34,804 nt of DNA from positions 1-34,804 of the forward strand of contig JAPLUO010000363.1 of the NCBI GenBank assembly GCA_026397595.1, given 5' to 3'. Position numbers and translations under genes: made by a program. Below, one piece after another: positions 17,571 through 25,486 of this stretch. The notes under the pieces are model-generated. The model did not search any database. It was not told where the DNA came from and saw only the letters and a program-made list of their open reading frames with translations. Source of the stretch: Caldifarciminota bacterium. GTDB lineage: Bacteria > Hydrothermota > Tepidihabitantia > Tepidihabitantales > Tepidihabitantaceae. Position 1 is the stretch's first letter. Each line of letters opens with the position of its first letter.

Positions 17571-18760
17571 GCGCGTCCGCTTCCGCCATTCGACATTCGT
17601 CCTTCGACCTTCGGACTTCTCCTCTTGTCTCCGTCTGCTCGGAAATCGGCCGCGGGCATCCTGCCTACCTCGACTCGGTCCTGCTGGCGCTGTCGCGACT
17701 CTGTAAGGAAAGCCAGCCCGCTCCTATGTGCCTCACGGTCCCCGATCTCTGCACCGGCACTTCCGGGCTAGCATGGAAGCTCGCACGACTTGGCTACCGC
17801 TTCGGCGCTCAGGGCGGCCCGGCGACATGGCTCTACAACCGCCTCCGCTCCCCCGATGCCAGGCCCTCGGGTCTCCAACTCGCGCTGCTCGGCGCGAGTC
17901 TCCGTCGGACATTCACCGGCTACGCCGGCATCTGCATCGTTGACCACCCCCTGCTCGCCCACATCCTCACGCCGGTCTGCCGCGTTGCCTATCTTCACTG
18001 CGAAATCGCGGCGCCCGGCCTCGCGGCAGTCCCTCAGGCGTGGCGGACGTTTGTGCCACTGGAATCCACACGTCAGAAGCTGTTGGCCGTCGGCTGTCAG
18101 CCGTCAGCCGTCTGTGTCACCGGTCTGGTCATCGAAGCCGAACTGACCGACATCGCCCAATCGGCATTCCATGCCCGAATCACGCGACTCGCGTCGGACC
18201 GGCCGCTGACCATCGGCTTCTTCGCTTCCGGCGCAGAACCCCGACCGCACTCGTCGAGCATCATCACCGGAACGGCGTCAGTCACGCGGGCCGGACACAA
18301 GGCCCTGCTGTTCTCGGGAACCGGTATGCTCCGTGCCGCCAAGACACAGCTTGCGCTCCGTCGTCAAGGTGTTCCCGAAGAATCAGCGCGGGTCATCTGG
18401 ACCCGCAACCGCCAGCACGGAACTAGCCGCGCCGCCGAGTTCTTTCCGGACCTCGACATCCTCGTGGCCGCCGCGCACGAACGGACCAACTGGGCGGTTG
18501 GCCTGGGATTGCCGATGTTCGCGCTGATGCCCAACATCGGCCCATTCGCTGCCGGGAACTTCGCGTTCGCCCGGGAACAGGGAACTTGCGTGCCCTTGGA
18601 CGGTATCGCCGGCGCGGTTGGACTCGACGACACGATAGCCGACCTGCGTCGCTCGGGCCGTCTTGCCGAAATGGCCCGCAACGGCTGGCAGGTGCACTCC
18701 ATTGATGGTGCGGCCCGGATCGCCAGGGCGCTGCACGACACGGCCTCGAGTTCTGTTTGA
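17567..18760 (+). CDS. GT-B-like glycosyltransferase-related protein
   Basis: This 397-residue soluble protein has no signal peptide. Near the N terminus SEIGRGHPAYLDSV (25-38) resembles the nucleotide-sugar glycosyltransferase loop GxGHxxxxxxL of MurG and MGDG-synthase type GT-B enzymes. The second half contains IGFFASGAEP (around 217) and LGLPMFALMPNIGPFAAGNFAFAREQG (around 315-341), which looks like the acceptor/donor cleft region with a glycine-rich turn. No firm family can be assigned. The first 20 residues, MSASASAIRHSSFDLRTSPL, are low-complexity and lie over a word-like repeat, so the true start may be near residue 21. It overlaps the hydrolase gene by 4 bp and converges on the next gene with 9 bp between. 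Confidence 0.6.
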   Translation: MSASASAIRHSSFDLRTSPLVSVCSEIGRGHPAYLDSVLLALSRLCKESQPAPMCLTVPDLCTGTSGLAWKLARLGYRFGAQGGPATWLYNRLRSPDARPSGLQLALLGASLRRTFTGYAGICIVDHPLLAHILTPVCRVAYLHCEIAAPGLAAVPQAWRTFVPLESTRQKLLAVGCQPSAVCVTGLVIEAELTDIAQSAFHARITRLASDRPLTIGFFASGAEPRPHSSSIITGTASVTRAGHKALLFSGTGMLRAAKTQLALRRQGVPEESARVIWTRNRQHGTSRAAEFFPDLDILVAAAHERTNWAVGLGLPMFALMPNIGPFAAGNFAFAREQGTCVPLDGIAGAVGLDDTIADLRRSGRLAEMARNGWQVHSIDGAARIARALHDTASSSV

Positions 18761-18762
18761 TC

Positions 18763-18780
18763 CCGGGCTCTACTGCCCGG
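18763..18780. terminator. Possible bidirectional hairpin between convergent genes
   Basis: CCGGGC (18763-18768) and GCCCGG (18775-18780) form a 6-bp GC-only stem with a 6-base loop. It lies across the 9-bp gap between the two convergent stop codons. There is no T-tract on either side, so the call is weak. Confidence 0.35.
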
Positions 18781-20419
18781 AAACGTACGCCCCTGTCTGA
18801 ACAACTGCGCGCGGCAAGCTGGCCGAGAACTGCCGCAGGCAGTCCTTCAGCCGGGCTTGTTCTTCCGGCCGGCAGGCGAAGAACGCAACCGAATCGCACC
18901 CGCAGGCCAGATTGTCAAGGATACTCCAGCACCCGACCTTTGACCACCGGGCCGGCACAGCCCCGGTCTGGGTCAGCTTCAGCCAGTCCTCGTAGACAAC
19001 TGCAATGCGCACACCGGCCGATTCCGCCATGGCCTCCAGCGCCTCGGAACTCAGTCTGCCGCGCGCCTTGAGCCGTGCGACCTCCATCGTGGCCAGGCCC
19101 CAGGTGTCGAAGCACCTGATGTCTGCAAGATAATTGATAGCACCCACATCGTTTGCCGCGACGGCCTCGCCTTGGTAGAACCGCCTCAGGAACAGTCCCA
19201 TGTGGTAGTTCTCCTGGTAGATGTTGTTGGTCCAGCGGGGAACTTGTCTCATCACCCATGCGCCCTCCCACAGCATCACAGAGGCGGCAAGTCCCGCGAT
19301 CGTCGCTACGGTAATCATCAGAGGCCTGTCGTTTGCGCGATCCTTAGTCAGGCCACGAAGCAGCAAGACGCCAGCGGCGATGCCCAAGCCGACCAGGTAC
19401 GCCTCGTACCGGTGCAACGCCCCGGGCCCGGCAAATTGCATGTGCAGAAAGACCACAACCAGAAAGACCAGGCCAGCAGCGGTGTCCACGGCCAGGGACG
19501 CGCCCCTTCTCGCCAGACGGATGACCAACAGGACGAGCACGGCCGCCGCCGGTGCCAGAATGTGTGGCGTCGTCGCCACCTGCCTGAGTCCCCAGAACCC
19601 GGCCAGATTCGCCAGTCCTTTCCAGAACCCTGGGTGAGCCCGGCCCGCCCTGATGAGATGAACAGCGTTCCGCATGGCCTGTGCTTTCATCAGCACGGAG
19701 TTAGGCAGGAAGTACCACCCCTGTGAAACCGACAGGATACCATACGCCGCAATCGGTACCAGCGCCGCCCCGGCCAGAGCCAGCCCGAGCAGCGTGCGCC
19801 TTCTCAACAGCAGAAGCAAGACAACGACCGCCACGAGAAACGCGCCCTCATAGCGCACGGCCACAAGCAAGAATCCAAGCCCCACCAGCAGTCGGTTGAA
19901 CTTCGGTCCCAGGCCTGCAACTGCCTCTGCCCCGACCCAAAGAAACAAGAAACTGACGAAGGACTGGAGTACGTGTTCCTGCCCAGTCAGCACCGTGGCG
20001 GGCAGCGGAATCAGCACCACGAGTCCGCAGAGGACCCAGAGCCTCGACCACGGCCCAAGACCTCGTCTGGCCATTAGTCGGTCAACAAGGACCAAACCAA
20101 GCAGGGCGATAGCGAGATTGAGTATCAGAAGCGCCGCCTCGTTCGGGCCGGTCACAAGATAGACCAACGACAGCAGCAGGACCCAGAGCGGCGATGACGA
20201 CGATGACGTGAACCCGTACTTAGTGATGCCCCACACGCCGTGCTGACTGAAGTTCTTGGCCATGGCCATGTGGATGTACGGGTCGTCGAGGGGGTAGACG
20301 AAGTGCCCCGCGTTCAGCATCACCGACGCTCGGACCAGCAGACCGACCGCGGCCAGCAGGATGACAGCCGCCGCAACCGGCGGCCAACCGCATCGCGTTC
20401 GCTCGGCTGGCGTCTTCAC
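18770..20419 (-). CDS. Polytopic GT-C-like membrane protein
   Basis: This 549-residue protein has about ten to twelve hydrophobic segments and a C-terminal soluble part (about 390-549). Just after the first membrane segment it has FVYPLDDPYIHMAMAKN followed by GFTSSSSSPLWVLLL. A DD pair, an I..A..N helix and an SSSPLW/NPLW turn are the usual first-loop pattern of GT-C glycosyltransferases that use polyprenyl-linked sugars. The C-terminal part includes ANDVGAINYLADIRCFDTWGL, which recurs in such proteins. The start is GTG 20419; the promoter 28 nt upstream supports it. The product probably modifies cell-surface glycans. No narrower function is supported. Confidence 0.75.
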   Translation of the reverse strand: MKTPAERTRCGWPPVAAAVILLAAVGLLVRASVMLNAGHFVYPLDDPYIHMAMAKNFSQHGVWGITKYGFTSSSSSPLWVLLLSLVYLVTGPNEAALLILNLAIALLGLVLVDRLMARRGLGPWSRLWVLCGLVVLIPLPATVLTGQEHVLQSFVSFLFLWVGAEAVAGLGPKFNRLLVGLGFLLVAVRYEGAFLVAVVVLLLLLRRRTLLGLALAGAALVPIAAYGILSVSQGWYFLPNSVLMKAQAMRNAVHLIRAGRAHPGFWKGLANLAGFWGLRQVATTPHILAPAAAVLVLLVIRLARRGASLAVDTAAGLVFLVVVFLHMQFAGPGALHRYEAYLVGLGIAAGVLLLRGLTKDRANDRPLMITVATIAGLAASVMLWEGAWVMRQVPRWTNNIYQENYHMGLFLRRFYQGEAVAANDVGAINYLADIRCFDTWGLATMEVARLKARGRLSSEALEAMAESAGVRIAVVYEDWLKLTQTGAVPARWSKVGCWSILDNLACGCDSVAFFACRPEEQARLKDCLRQFSASLPRAVVQTGAYVSGQ

Positions 20420-20447
20420 AAGATTATGGCCCGATCAAGCTCGACAG

Positions 20448-20475
20448 ACAATAGCACGTGACAGTCCACCGTCAA
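20448..20475 (-). promoter_or_regulatory. Promoter of the GT-C-like gene
   Basis: On the minus strand TTGACG (20475-20470), a 16-bp spacer, and TATTGT (20453-20448). The -10 box ends 28 nt before the GTG start at 20419. Confidence 0.55.
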
Positions 20476-20524
20476 GTTTCTAGGCATCCGTCGCACGACG
20501 AGCCCTGGAACCGACATAGCTCTC

Positions 20525-20615
20525 GTTTGTCACCCCGAGCGAACGAAGTGAGTCGAGGGGTCTCTCAGGCGAGATTCCTCGACTACGGCGAGGACGCCTT
20601 TGCTCGGAATGACAA
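20525..20615. repeat. Dispersed repeat with GAGTCGAGGGGTCTCT-type core
   Basis: It begins TTTGTCACCCCGAGCGAAC, contains GAGTCGAGGGGTCTCT and AGATTCCTCGACTACGG, and ends CTCGGAATGACAA, so the ends are roughly complementary. A related partial copy with GTCACCCCGACG and GAGGGGTCTCTCGGGAG is at 31690-31725. Together with the promoters on either side it fills the gap between the GT-C and Rrf2 genes; nothing else is seen in that gap. Confidence 0.65.
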
Positions 20616-20706
20616 CACCCGTCAGGCGAGGCCGCCATCCAACCTGGCAAGGCGTGTTTGCAGACTTCTGCGGCGCCAATGTCGGATTCAGGGACGAGGA
20701 AAACGC

Positions 20707-20747
20707 TTGACAGCGCGGGCCATTTCGGTATTCTTATACCGAAATGG
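20707..20747 (+). promoter_or_regulatory. Promoter and perfect 12-bp inverted-repeat operator of the Rrf2-Hcp operon
   Basis: TTGACA (20707-20712) and TATTCT (20729-20734) are 16 bp apart. A perfect inverted repeat overlaps the -10 box: CCATTTCGGTAT (20720-20731), loop TCTT, ATACCGAAATGG (20736-20747). The right arm includes the ATG at 20744. A repressor bound here would block RNA polymerase directly; the adjacent Rrf2 protein is the obvious candidate. Transcription would start around 20741, leaving at most a few nucleotides of leader. Confidence 0.75.
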
Positions 20748-21196
20748 CTAATATGGGACGTCAGAATGGCTCCGGACCCTTCCGGGTGTCCGAGGCGGCG
20801 AACCTCGGCCTGCACGCGCTGGCCGTCATCGCCGCCGGGCCCGAGCCCGTTGCCCGCACCCGCGAGATTGCTGTCCGGCTCAAGGCCTCGGCCGCACACC
20901 TCGCCAAAGTCATGGTCGCGCTCGAACACGCCGGGCTCGTGGCTGGCACGCGCGGCCCGGCCGGCGGCTACCGGCTCATGCGGCCCGCGTCGCGCATCTC
21001 GCTTAGGGAAATCTATGAGGCAATCGAGGGACCGATGCAGGCCCGTGCCTGCCTGTTCGGCGAGCCGGTCTGCAAGGCAGGCGGCTGCGCGCTGAGCGGC
21101 TATTTCGGCAGGCTTAATCGCGACGTCATGCGCACATTGGGGCGCACGCGCCTGACCGACCTGGTCAAGGAGTTTGGAGGCAATAGTGGGAAGTAA
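20744..21196 (+). CDS. Rrf2-family transcriptional regulator
   Basis: This 150-residue protein has an N-terminal winged helix (about 14-82). The recognition helix SAAHLAKVMVALEHAGLV is followed by GTRGPAGGYRL, the typical Rrf2 wing. Three cysteines in the C-terminal half (CLFGEPVCKAGGC, about 103-115) match the Cys cluster that binds an Fe-S centre in IscR, NsrR and RsrR. I infer a sensor of NO, redox state or iron. The gene opens an operon with a ferredoxin and hydroxylamine reductase, a common NsrR-type target set. The start is ATG 20744, inside the operator, or ATG 20753. The end overlaps the ferredoxin gene by 11 bp. Confidence 0.88.
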   Translation: MANMGRQNGSGPFRVSEAANLGLHALAVIAAGPEPVARTREIAVRLKASAAHLAKVMVALEHAGLVAGTRGPAGGYRLMRPASRISLREIYEAIEGPMQARACLFGEPVCKAGGCALSGYFGRLNRDVMRTLGRTRLTDLVKEFGGNSGK

Positions 21197-22100
21197 GCGC
21201 AAGATAATCAATGTCGATGAAGAAAAATGCACGGGCTGCGGCCAGTGCATCCCCAACTGCCCGGAAGGCGCGCTGCAGGTAATCGACGGCAAGGCGCGGC
21301 TCGTCTCCGACCTCTTCTGCGATGGCCTCGGCGCCTGTGTGGGCCATTGCCCCGAGGGCGCGATGACCGTCGAAGAGCGCGCAGCCGAGCCCTACGACGA
21401 AGCCAAGGTCATGGCCAACATCGTGAAGGCCGGCCCGAACACGATTGCCGCGCACCTAAGACACCTCAAGGACCACAGCGCGATGGAGTACTACGTTCAA
21501 GCGCTCGACTTCCTGAGGGCACGCGGCGTCCCACCCCCGGAAAAGGCAAACGCCAAGAGTCAAGAGTCAAAACTGGCCTGCGGCTGCCCCGGTTCTGCAG
21601 TCCGCGAGCTGCATCCTCAATCTGCAATCTCCAATCTGCAATCTGAAATGCCGCGCGGTTGTCCCGGTTCTGCCGTCCGCGAGCTGACTCCGTCCGACAC
21701 TCGATCCCTTGATCCCTCGATCCCTTCTCGTCCCTCTGCCCTGCGCAACTGGCCTATCCAGCTTACGCTGATGCCTGTTACCGCGCCATACCTGAAAGGC
21801 GCTGACCTGCTGATTTCCGCTGACTGCGTCGGCTCATCGCATCCGAACTTCCACGAAGACCTTGTGAAAGGACGGGTCCTTATCATCGCCTGCCCCAAGC
21901 TCGACGACGCCGATGCGTATATCGAGAAGCTCACGCGGATGTTCGCCGAGAGCACGCCGAAGTCGGTGACCTGCGCCCACATGACAGTGCCATGCTGCTC
22001 CGGCCTCGTACGAATCGTGAAGCAGGCGATTGCCGACTCGGACAAGACGATGCCATTCGCCGAAGTAACCATCGACGTAGACGGAAAGAAGGTGGCGTGA
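21186..22100 (+). CDS. Ferredoxin-type 4Fe-4S protein with C-terminal cysteine domain and repeat insert
   Basis: This 304-residue protein starts with GTG 21186, five nt after GGAGG. The N-terminal ferredoxin domain has CTGCGQCIPNCPEGA (C15, C18, C21, C25) and CDGLGACVGHCPEGA (C45, C51, C55). The C-terminal part has SADCVGSS, IACPKLDDAD and VPCCSGLVRIVK, a cysteine pattern seen in ferredoxins next to Hcp genes. It probably donates electrons to Hcp or a related step. The middle (about 124-195) is odd: it contains the direct repeat GCPGSAVREL twice, separated by SAISNLQSEMP, then DPSIPSRPSALRN. These are encoded by word-like repeats inserted in frame. Confidence 0.85.
   Translation: MGSKRKIINVDEEKCTGCGQCIPNCPEGALQVIDGKARLVSDLFCDGLGACVGHCPEGAMTVEERAAEPYDEAKVMANIVKAGPNTIAAHLRHLKDHSAMEYYVQALDFLRARGVPPPEKANAKSQESKLACGCPGSAVRELHPQSAISNLQSEMPRGCPGSAVRELTPSDTRSLDPSIPSRPSALRNWPIQLTLMPVTAPYLKGADLLISADCVGSSHPNFHEDLVKGRVLIIACPKLDDADAYIEKLTRMFAESTPKSVTCAHMTVPCCSGLVRIVKQAIADSDKTMPFAEVTIDVDGKKVA
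21557..21745. repeat. Word-like and direct repeats inside the ferredoxin gene
   Basis: AAGAGTCAAGAGTCAAAAC is followed by two copies of a segment beginning close to CCCCGGTTCTGCAGTCCGCG and TCCCGGTTCTGCCGTCCGCG, about 75 bp apart. Between them lie AATCTGCAATCTCCAATCTG units, and after them GATCCCTTGATCCCTCGATC units. Similar CAATCTG and CCCTCGATC strings lie in the noncoding DNA at 34270-34535. Confidence 0.75.
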
Positions 22101-22438
22101 AACCAATCACGGTCGCCGAATCGCCGGTCGTTTCTAGCCCGAACGGCCTCGATGCTCACCGCCTCTTCGCCTCTCCCCTCGCCGAAGTGGTCCACATCCA
22201 TCTCCCGGCCGGGCACGCGCTCGTGCGCCACGCCTCGCCGGTCGACACACTTCTCTACATTATTAGCGGCACCGCGACCATCGAGTCCGACGCCGGCCGC
22301 GTAGAGGCTGAGGCCGGCACGCTCGTACCCCACCCGAGAGAGACCTTTCACCGGGTGCGGAACGAAACCGGAAACCGGCTCGAGTTCCTCGTGGTCAAAC
22401 TACCAAGGCCTGACCGGCCTCCCCGCATGGAAGAATGA
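22097..22438 (+). CDS. Cupin-domain protein
   Basis: This is a 113-residue single-domain cupin. The GTG start at 22097 overlaps the ferredoxin stop (GTGA) and follows AGAAGG. The first cupin motif region contains HIHLPAGHALVRHASPVDTLLYIISG, and the second GTLVPHPRETFHRVRN. The histidines could bind a metal, although the first motif lacks the usual H-x-H spacing to Glu. A small cupin between a ferredoxin and hcp is a recurrent arrangement in anaerobes as I remember it; its role there is not established. Confidence 0.8.
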   Translation: MKPITVAESPVVSSPNGLDAHRLFASPLAEVVHIHLPAGHALVRHASPVDTLLYIISGTATIESDAGRVEAEAGTLVPHPRETFHRVRNETGNRLEFLVVKLPRPDRPPRMEE

Positions 22439-22469
22439 TGACACAACCAACCTTCAAAGGAGTTATCGA

Positions 22470-24122
22470 ATGAGCATGTTCTGCTACCAATGCGAGCAGA
22501 CCGCCAAAGGCACCGGCTGCACGGTGCAGGGCGTCTGCGGCAAAGACGAAACCTGCGCGACCCTGCAGGACCTTCTCCTCTACGCGACCAAGGGCATTGC
22601 CCAGTATGCCCATCGCGCCCGCGCGCTCGGCGCGACCCACCCCGAGGTCAACGCTTTCACGGTGGAAGCGCTCTTCGCTACCATCACCAACGTCGACTTC
22701 GACCCGGAGCGGCTCGAGAGCCTGCTGAAGCGGGCGGCGACAATGCGCCTCAACGCGAAGAGAATGTACGAGGACGCCTGCCGCAAGGCCGGCGCGAAGC
22801 CGGAGGACCTGTCCGGTCCGGCTACCTGGATTCCCGCGGTCGGCATCAAGGCGCTGGTTGAACAGGGCCGGGATGTCGGCATCCTGAAGCGTCACCAACT
22901 GTGGGGCGATGACGTGGCCGACCTCCACGACCTCGTGCTGTTTGGACTCAAGGGCGTCGCCGCCTACGCCGACCACGCCCACGTGCTCGGCTACGATGAC
23001 GACACCATCTACGCCGAGTTCCACCGTATCCTCGACCTGCTGGCGCAGGACAAGCAGGACGCAGGCGTGCTGCTCGCCACGTCGATCGAGACCGGCAAGC
23101 TCAACCTGAAGGTCATGGAACTGCTCGACAAGGCGAACACAACGACCTACGGACACCCGGTTCCGACCAAAGTCCGCATCACGCCGGTTGAGGGCAAGTG
23201 CATCCTCGTCTCCGGCCACGACCTCCGCGATCTCGCGCTCCTGCTCCAGCAGACCGAGGGCAGGAACATCAATATCTACACGCACGGTGAGATGCTGCCC
23301 ACGCACGGCTACCCCAAGCTGAAGGCGTACAAACACTTCGTCGGCCACTTCGGCACCGCCTGGAACAACCAGCAGAAGGAATTCCCCAACTTCCCGGGCG
23401 CAATTCTGATGACCACCAACTGCATCCAGAAGCCGCGCGACTCGTACATGAATCGCATCTTCACGACCGGGCTCGTGGCATGGCCCGGCGTCACCCACAT
23501 CAGCCCGGACAAAGACTTCACCCCGGTCATCAACGCCGCGCTCGCGGCGCCCGGCTACCCCGCGGACGAACCGGAAAAGACCATCACCGTCGGCTTCGGC
23601 CACGAAGCGGTGATGTCGGTCGCGGGCAAAGTGATTGACCTCGTGAAGGCAGGCAAGATCAAGCACTTCTTCCTCATCGGCGGTTGCGACGGCTCCAGGC
23701 CGGACCGCAACTACTATACCGAATTCGCCCAGGCCGTGCCCAAAGACTCGGTCATCCTCACGCTTGCCTGCGGCAAGTTCAAGTTCAACTACCTTGAGTT
23801 CGGTGACATCGAAGGCATCCCGCGCCTCCTCGACATCGGCCAGTGCAACGACTCCTACTCGGCAATCCAGATTGCTGGCGCGCTCGCCAAGGCCTTCAAC
23901 ACCGACGTCAACGGCCTGCCCCTCTCGTTTATCATCTCCTGGTACGAACAGAAAGCGGTCGCGGTCCTGCTCACGCTCCTCCACCTCGGCATCAAGGACA
24001 TCCGCCTCGGCCCGACCCTCCCCGCGTTCCTCACGCCCAACCTCCTGAAGATACTCGTGGGCAAGTTCAACATCATGCCCATCACCACGCCGGATGCGGA
24101 CCTGAAAGCGATTCTCGGATAG
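22470..24122 (+). CDS. hcp: Hydroxylamine reductase (hybrid cluster protein)
   Basis: This is a 550-residue cytoplasmic Fe-S enzyme of the Hcp family. The N-terminal cysteines C5, C8, C17 and C23 ligate the cubane cluster. Later blocks HGEMLPTHGYP, TNCIQKP, GGCDGSRPDRNYY and LACGKF supply ligands of the hybrid Fe-S-O cluster. Hcp reduces hydroxylamine in vitro and acts on NO or in S-nitrosylation in vivo. The length is normal for the family. A good ribosome site AAAGGAG (22457-22463) lies 6-7 nt before ATG 22470. It is the last gene of the Rrf2-ferredoxin-cupin-hcp operon, with a terminator 20 bp after the stop. Confidence 0.97.
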   Translation: MSMFCYQCEQTAKGTGCTVQGVCGKDETCATLQDLLLYATKGIAQYAHRARALGATHPEVNAFTVEALFATITNVDFDPERLESLLKRAATMRLNAKRMYEDACRKAGAKPEDLSGPATWIPAVGIKALVEQGRDVGILKRHQLWGDDVADLHDLVLFGLKGVAAYADHAHVLGYDDDTIYAEFHRILDLLAQDKQDAGVLLATSIETGKLNLKVMELLDKANTTTYGHPVPTKVRITPVEGKCILVSGHDLRDLALLLQQTEGRNINIYTHGEMLPTHGYPKLKAYKHFVGHFGTAWNNQQKEFPNFPGAILMTTNCIQKPRDSYMNRIFTTGLVAWPGVTHISPDKDFTPVINAALAAPGYPADEPEKTITVGFGHEAVMSVAGKVIDLVKAGKIKHFFLIGGCDGSRPDRNYYTEFAQAVPKDSVILTLACGKFKFNYLEFGDIEGIPRLLDIGQCNDSYSAIQIAGALAKAFNTDVNGLPLSFIISWYEQKAVAVLLTLLHLGIKDIRLGPTLPAFLTPNLLKILVGKFNIMPITTPDADLKAILG

Positions 24123-24142
24123 CATCCGCCTCCTTACCACAA

Positions 24143-24173
24143 GGGCCGCGGTTCATCCGCGGCCCTGGCTTTT
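24143..24173 (+). terminator. Intrinsic terminator after hcp
   Basis: GGGCCGCGG (24143-24151) pairs perfectly with CCGCGGCCC (24157-24165) across a 5-base loop, followed by TGGCTTTT. It ends the Rrf2-hcp operon. Confidence 0.85.
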
Positions 24174-24303
24174 CAACCACGGATGCACTGTCGGACAGGG
24201 GCCGCCGAGGCCAACACAGATGACCCAGACAGATGCCCGGATACAGCAGAATTCAGACAGCAGACACGAGAATGCCCGAACGTCAATGCGTAATCTGTCC
24301 ACT

Positions 24304-24441
24304 TACTAATGAGAGCAGGAAATGTTTGTCATTCTGAGGCGTTCGACGCCGAAGAATCTTCGCTGCGCTCAGGGTGACAGGGTATAAGGATACTCAGGGT
24401 GACATCAAGAACTGTCCAGTATTTCATGCTCCCCGTAATAT
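24304..24441 (+). repeat. Dispersed repeat, left copy of an inverted pair
   Basis: About 138 bp, from TACTAATGAGAGCAGG to CCGTAATAT, match the reverse complement of 25528-25675 with few differences. The cores ATGTTTGTCATTCTGAGGCG and CGACGCCGAAGAATCTTCG are identical. The other copy has about 10 extra bases near the middle. Just before it, at 24174-24300, there is only an AACCACGGATGCAC/ACACAGATG word-like string. Confidence 0.85.
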
Positions 24442-24544
24442 CAGACTTGCCTGGGTTGCTTTGCCCTAAGTCCTCACGACTTCGGAATTGGCCGTATGAA
24501 CCGCTCGCCGGAACGCAGGCCGTACCGACGAAGTATCCGCCGGT

Positions 24545-25045
24545 GTAGACGCTGGCATGGGCGTTGTATGAACGCAGACGCATCCCGGACCGGCAGTATC
24601 TCGCCGGACTGGCATTGCAGGTACTCATCTGGCTGGGAGAGCGCGTCGGACTGGCCGCGCTGTACGGCCACAACACCGGACACCTTCTCGTCCGTCAACT
24701 CCCCCGGAACATACACCTGCTGATGCACCCCGAGTAGCTACTGTTGTTCCGGCAGATTGGGAATTTCCCGCTCGTCCCGTTCGGGCCGAATGTTGTCTTC
24801 CTGCTCGCCCTGCTGGTGGCTATCCTTCGGTCCCAGCGCACCAACCGACTGCTCAGGAATGCCCTATGGATCGCGGTTCCGCTGTTCTCTTTCGCTTTCC
24901 TCTTCGGGCATATCGAAGAAACCCGCGCCTACTACGAACTGTTCCCTGTAGTATTCCTTATCCTGATCGAGGGTGTGTACTCCGTGCTGGGTTACCGAAC
25001 GCCGGACCGAGAACCCCCTCAAGATGTCAAGGAATATGGGAAGTC
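24545..25045 (+). pseudogene. Truncated, stop-containing duplicate of the membrane-protein gene at 28179-29315
   Basis: From ATGGGCGTTGTATGAACGCA (24566) on, this is a close nucleotide copy of 28828-29311, roughly nine bases in ten by eye. It encodes the last 160 or so residues of that protein, including NIHLLMHPE, RQIGNFPLVPFGPNVVFL and EETRAYYELFPVVFL. The intact gene has GAG TAC where this copy has GAG TAG (24735-24737), a stop codon. The N-terminal two thirds are missing, and the 3' end runs into another dispersed repeat. It is therefore a non-functional fragment, flanked by the inverted repeat pair. Confidence 0.85.
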
Positions 25046-25050
25046 CCCGA

Positions 25051-25160
25051 ATCCGACATTGAACCACCAAGACACCAAGATCACCAAGCATACAGAGACA
25101 TTGCCTTCCGGACCCTCTTTGTGCCTTTGTGGTAGACTCCTATATCGGTTCTTGGGGGAA
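25051..25160 (-). repeat. Dispersed repeat, copy 2 of an inverted pair
   Basis: On the minus strand this matches 16588-16692. On the plus strand it reads ATTGAACCACCAAGACACC, ATCACCAAGCATACAG, then CTTTGTGCCTTTGTGGTAG and TATATCGGTTCTTG. It overlaps the end of the decayed duplicate gene. Confidence 0.8.
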
Positions 25161-25486
25161 GTGTGGAGCTGTCGAAAAAGTGCCTTTACCGCGCTTCTTG
25201 TGAGGCGATCGCAAGGAGCGTACCTGCAACATTCATAGAATCATGCGGGCGAGGCATGCAGCTCCGGCGGACTCGCCACGGCTACCTTCGAGCCGAGTTC
25301 TTCAACAGCCCCAGTGTCCTGGGTTTCCCCCGGATGCCGCCCCCGACGCGCAGCAGATCTCGATACTGTTTGTGCATAGCCACTCGGGATAGCTCCTTTC
25401 AGCTTTCCTGCCTCCCAAGTATTGTACTTCATTGTTGAACCCGCGCCCGGTTTCCCCCTTCCATGTCCTTCGATGATACCTCGCTC
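25161..25486. other. Stretch with no recognised gene
   Basis: Short open frames on both strands have no start signals and no similarity that I recognise. It lies between a dispersed repeat and the first 12-nt periodic array. Confidence 0.5.

Noticed and set aside
22395-24140. A 581-codon open frame on the minus strand opposite hcp
   Set aside because: It is the mirror of a strongly conserved hcp gene. Its composition (runs of Val, Glu, Asp, Arg) is typical of antisense frames in GC-rich DNA, and it has no family motif or start signal.
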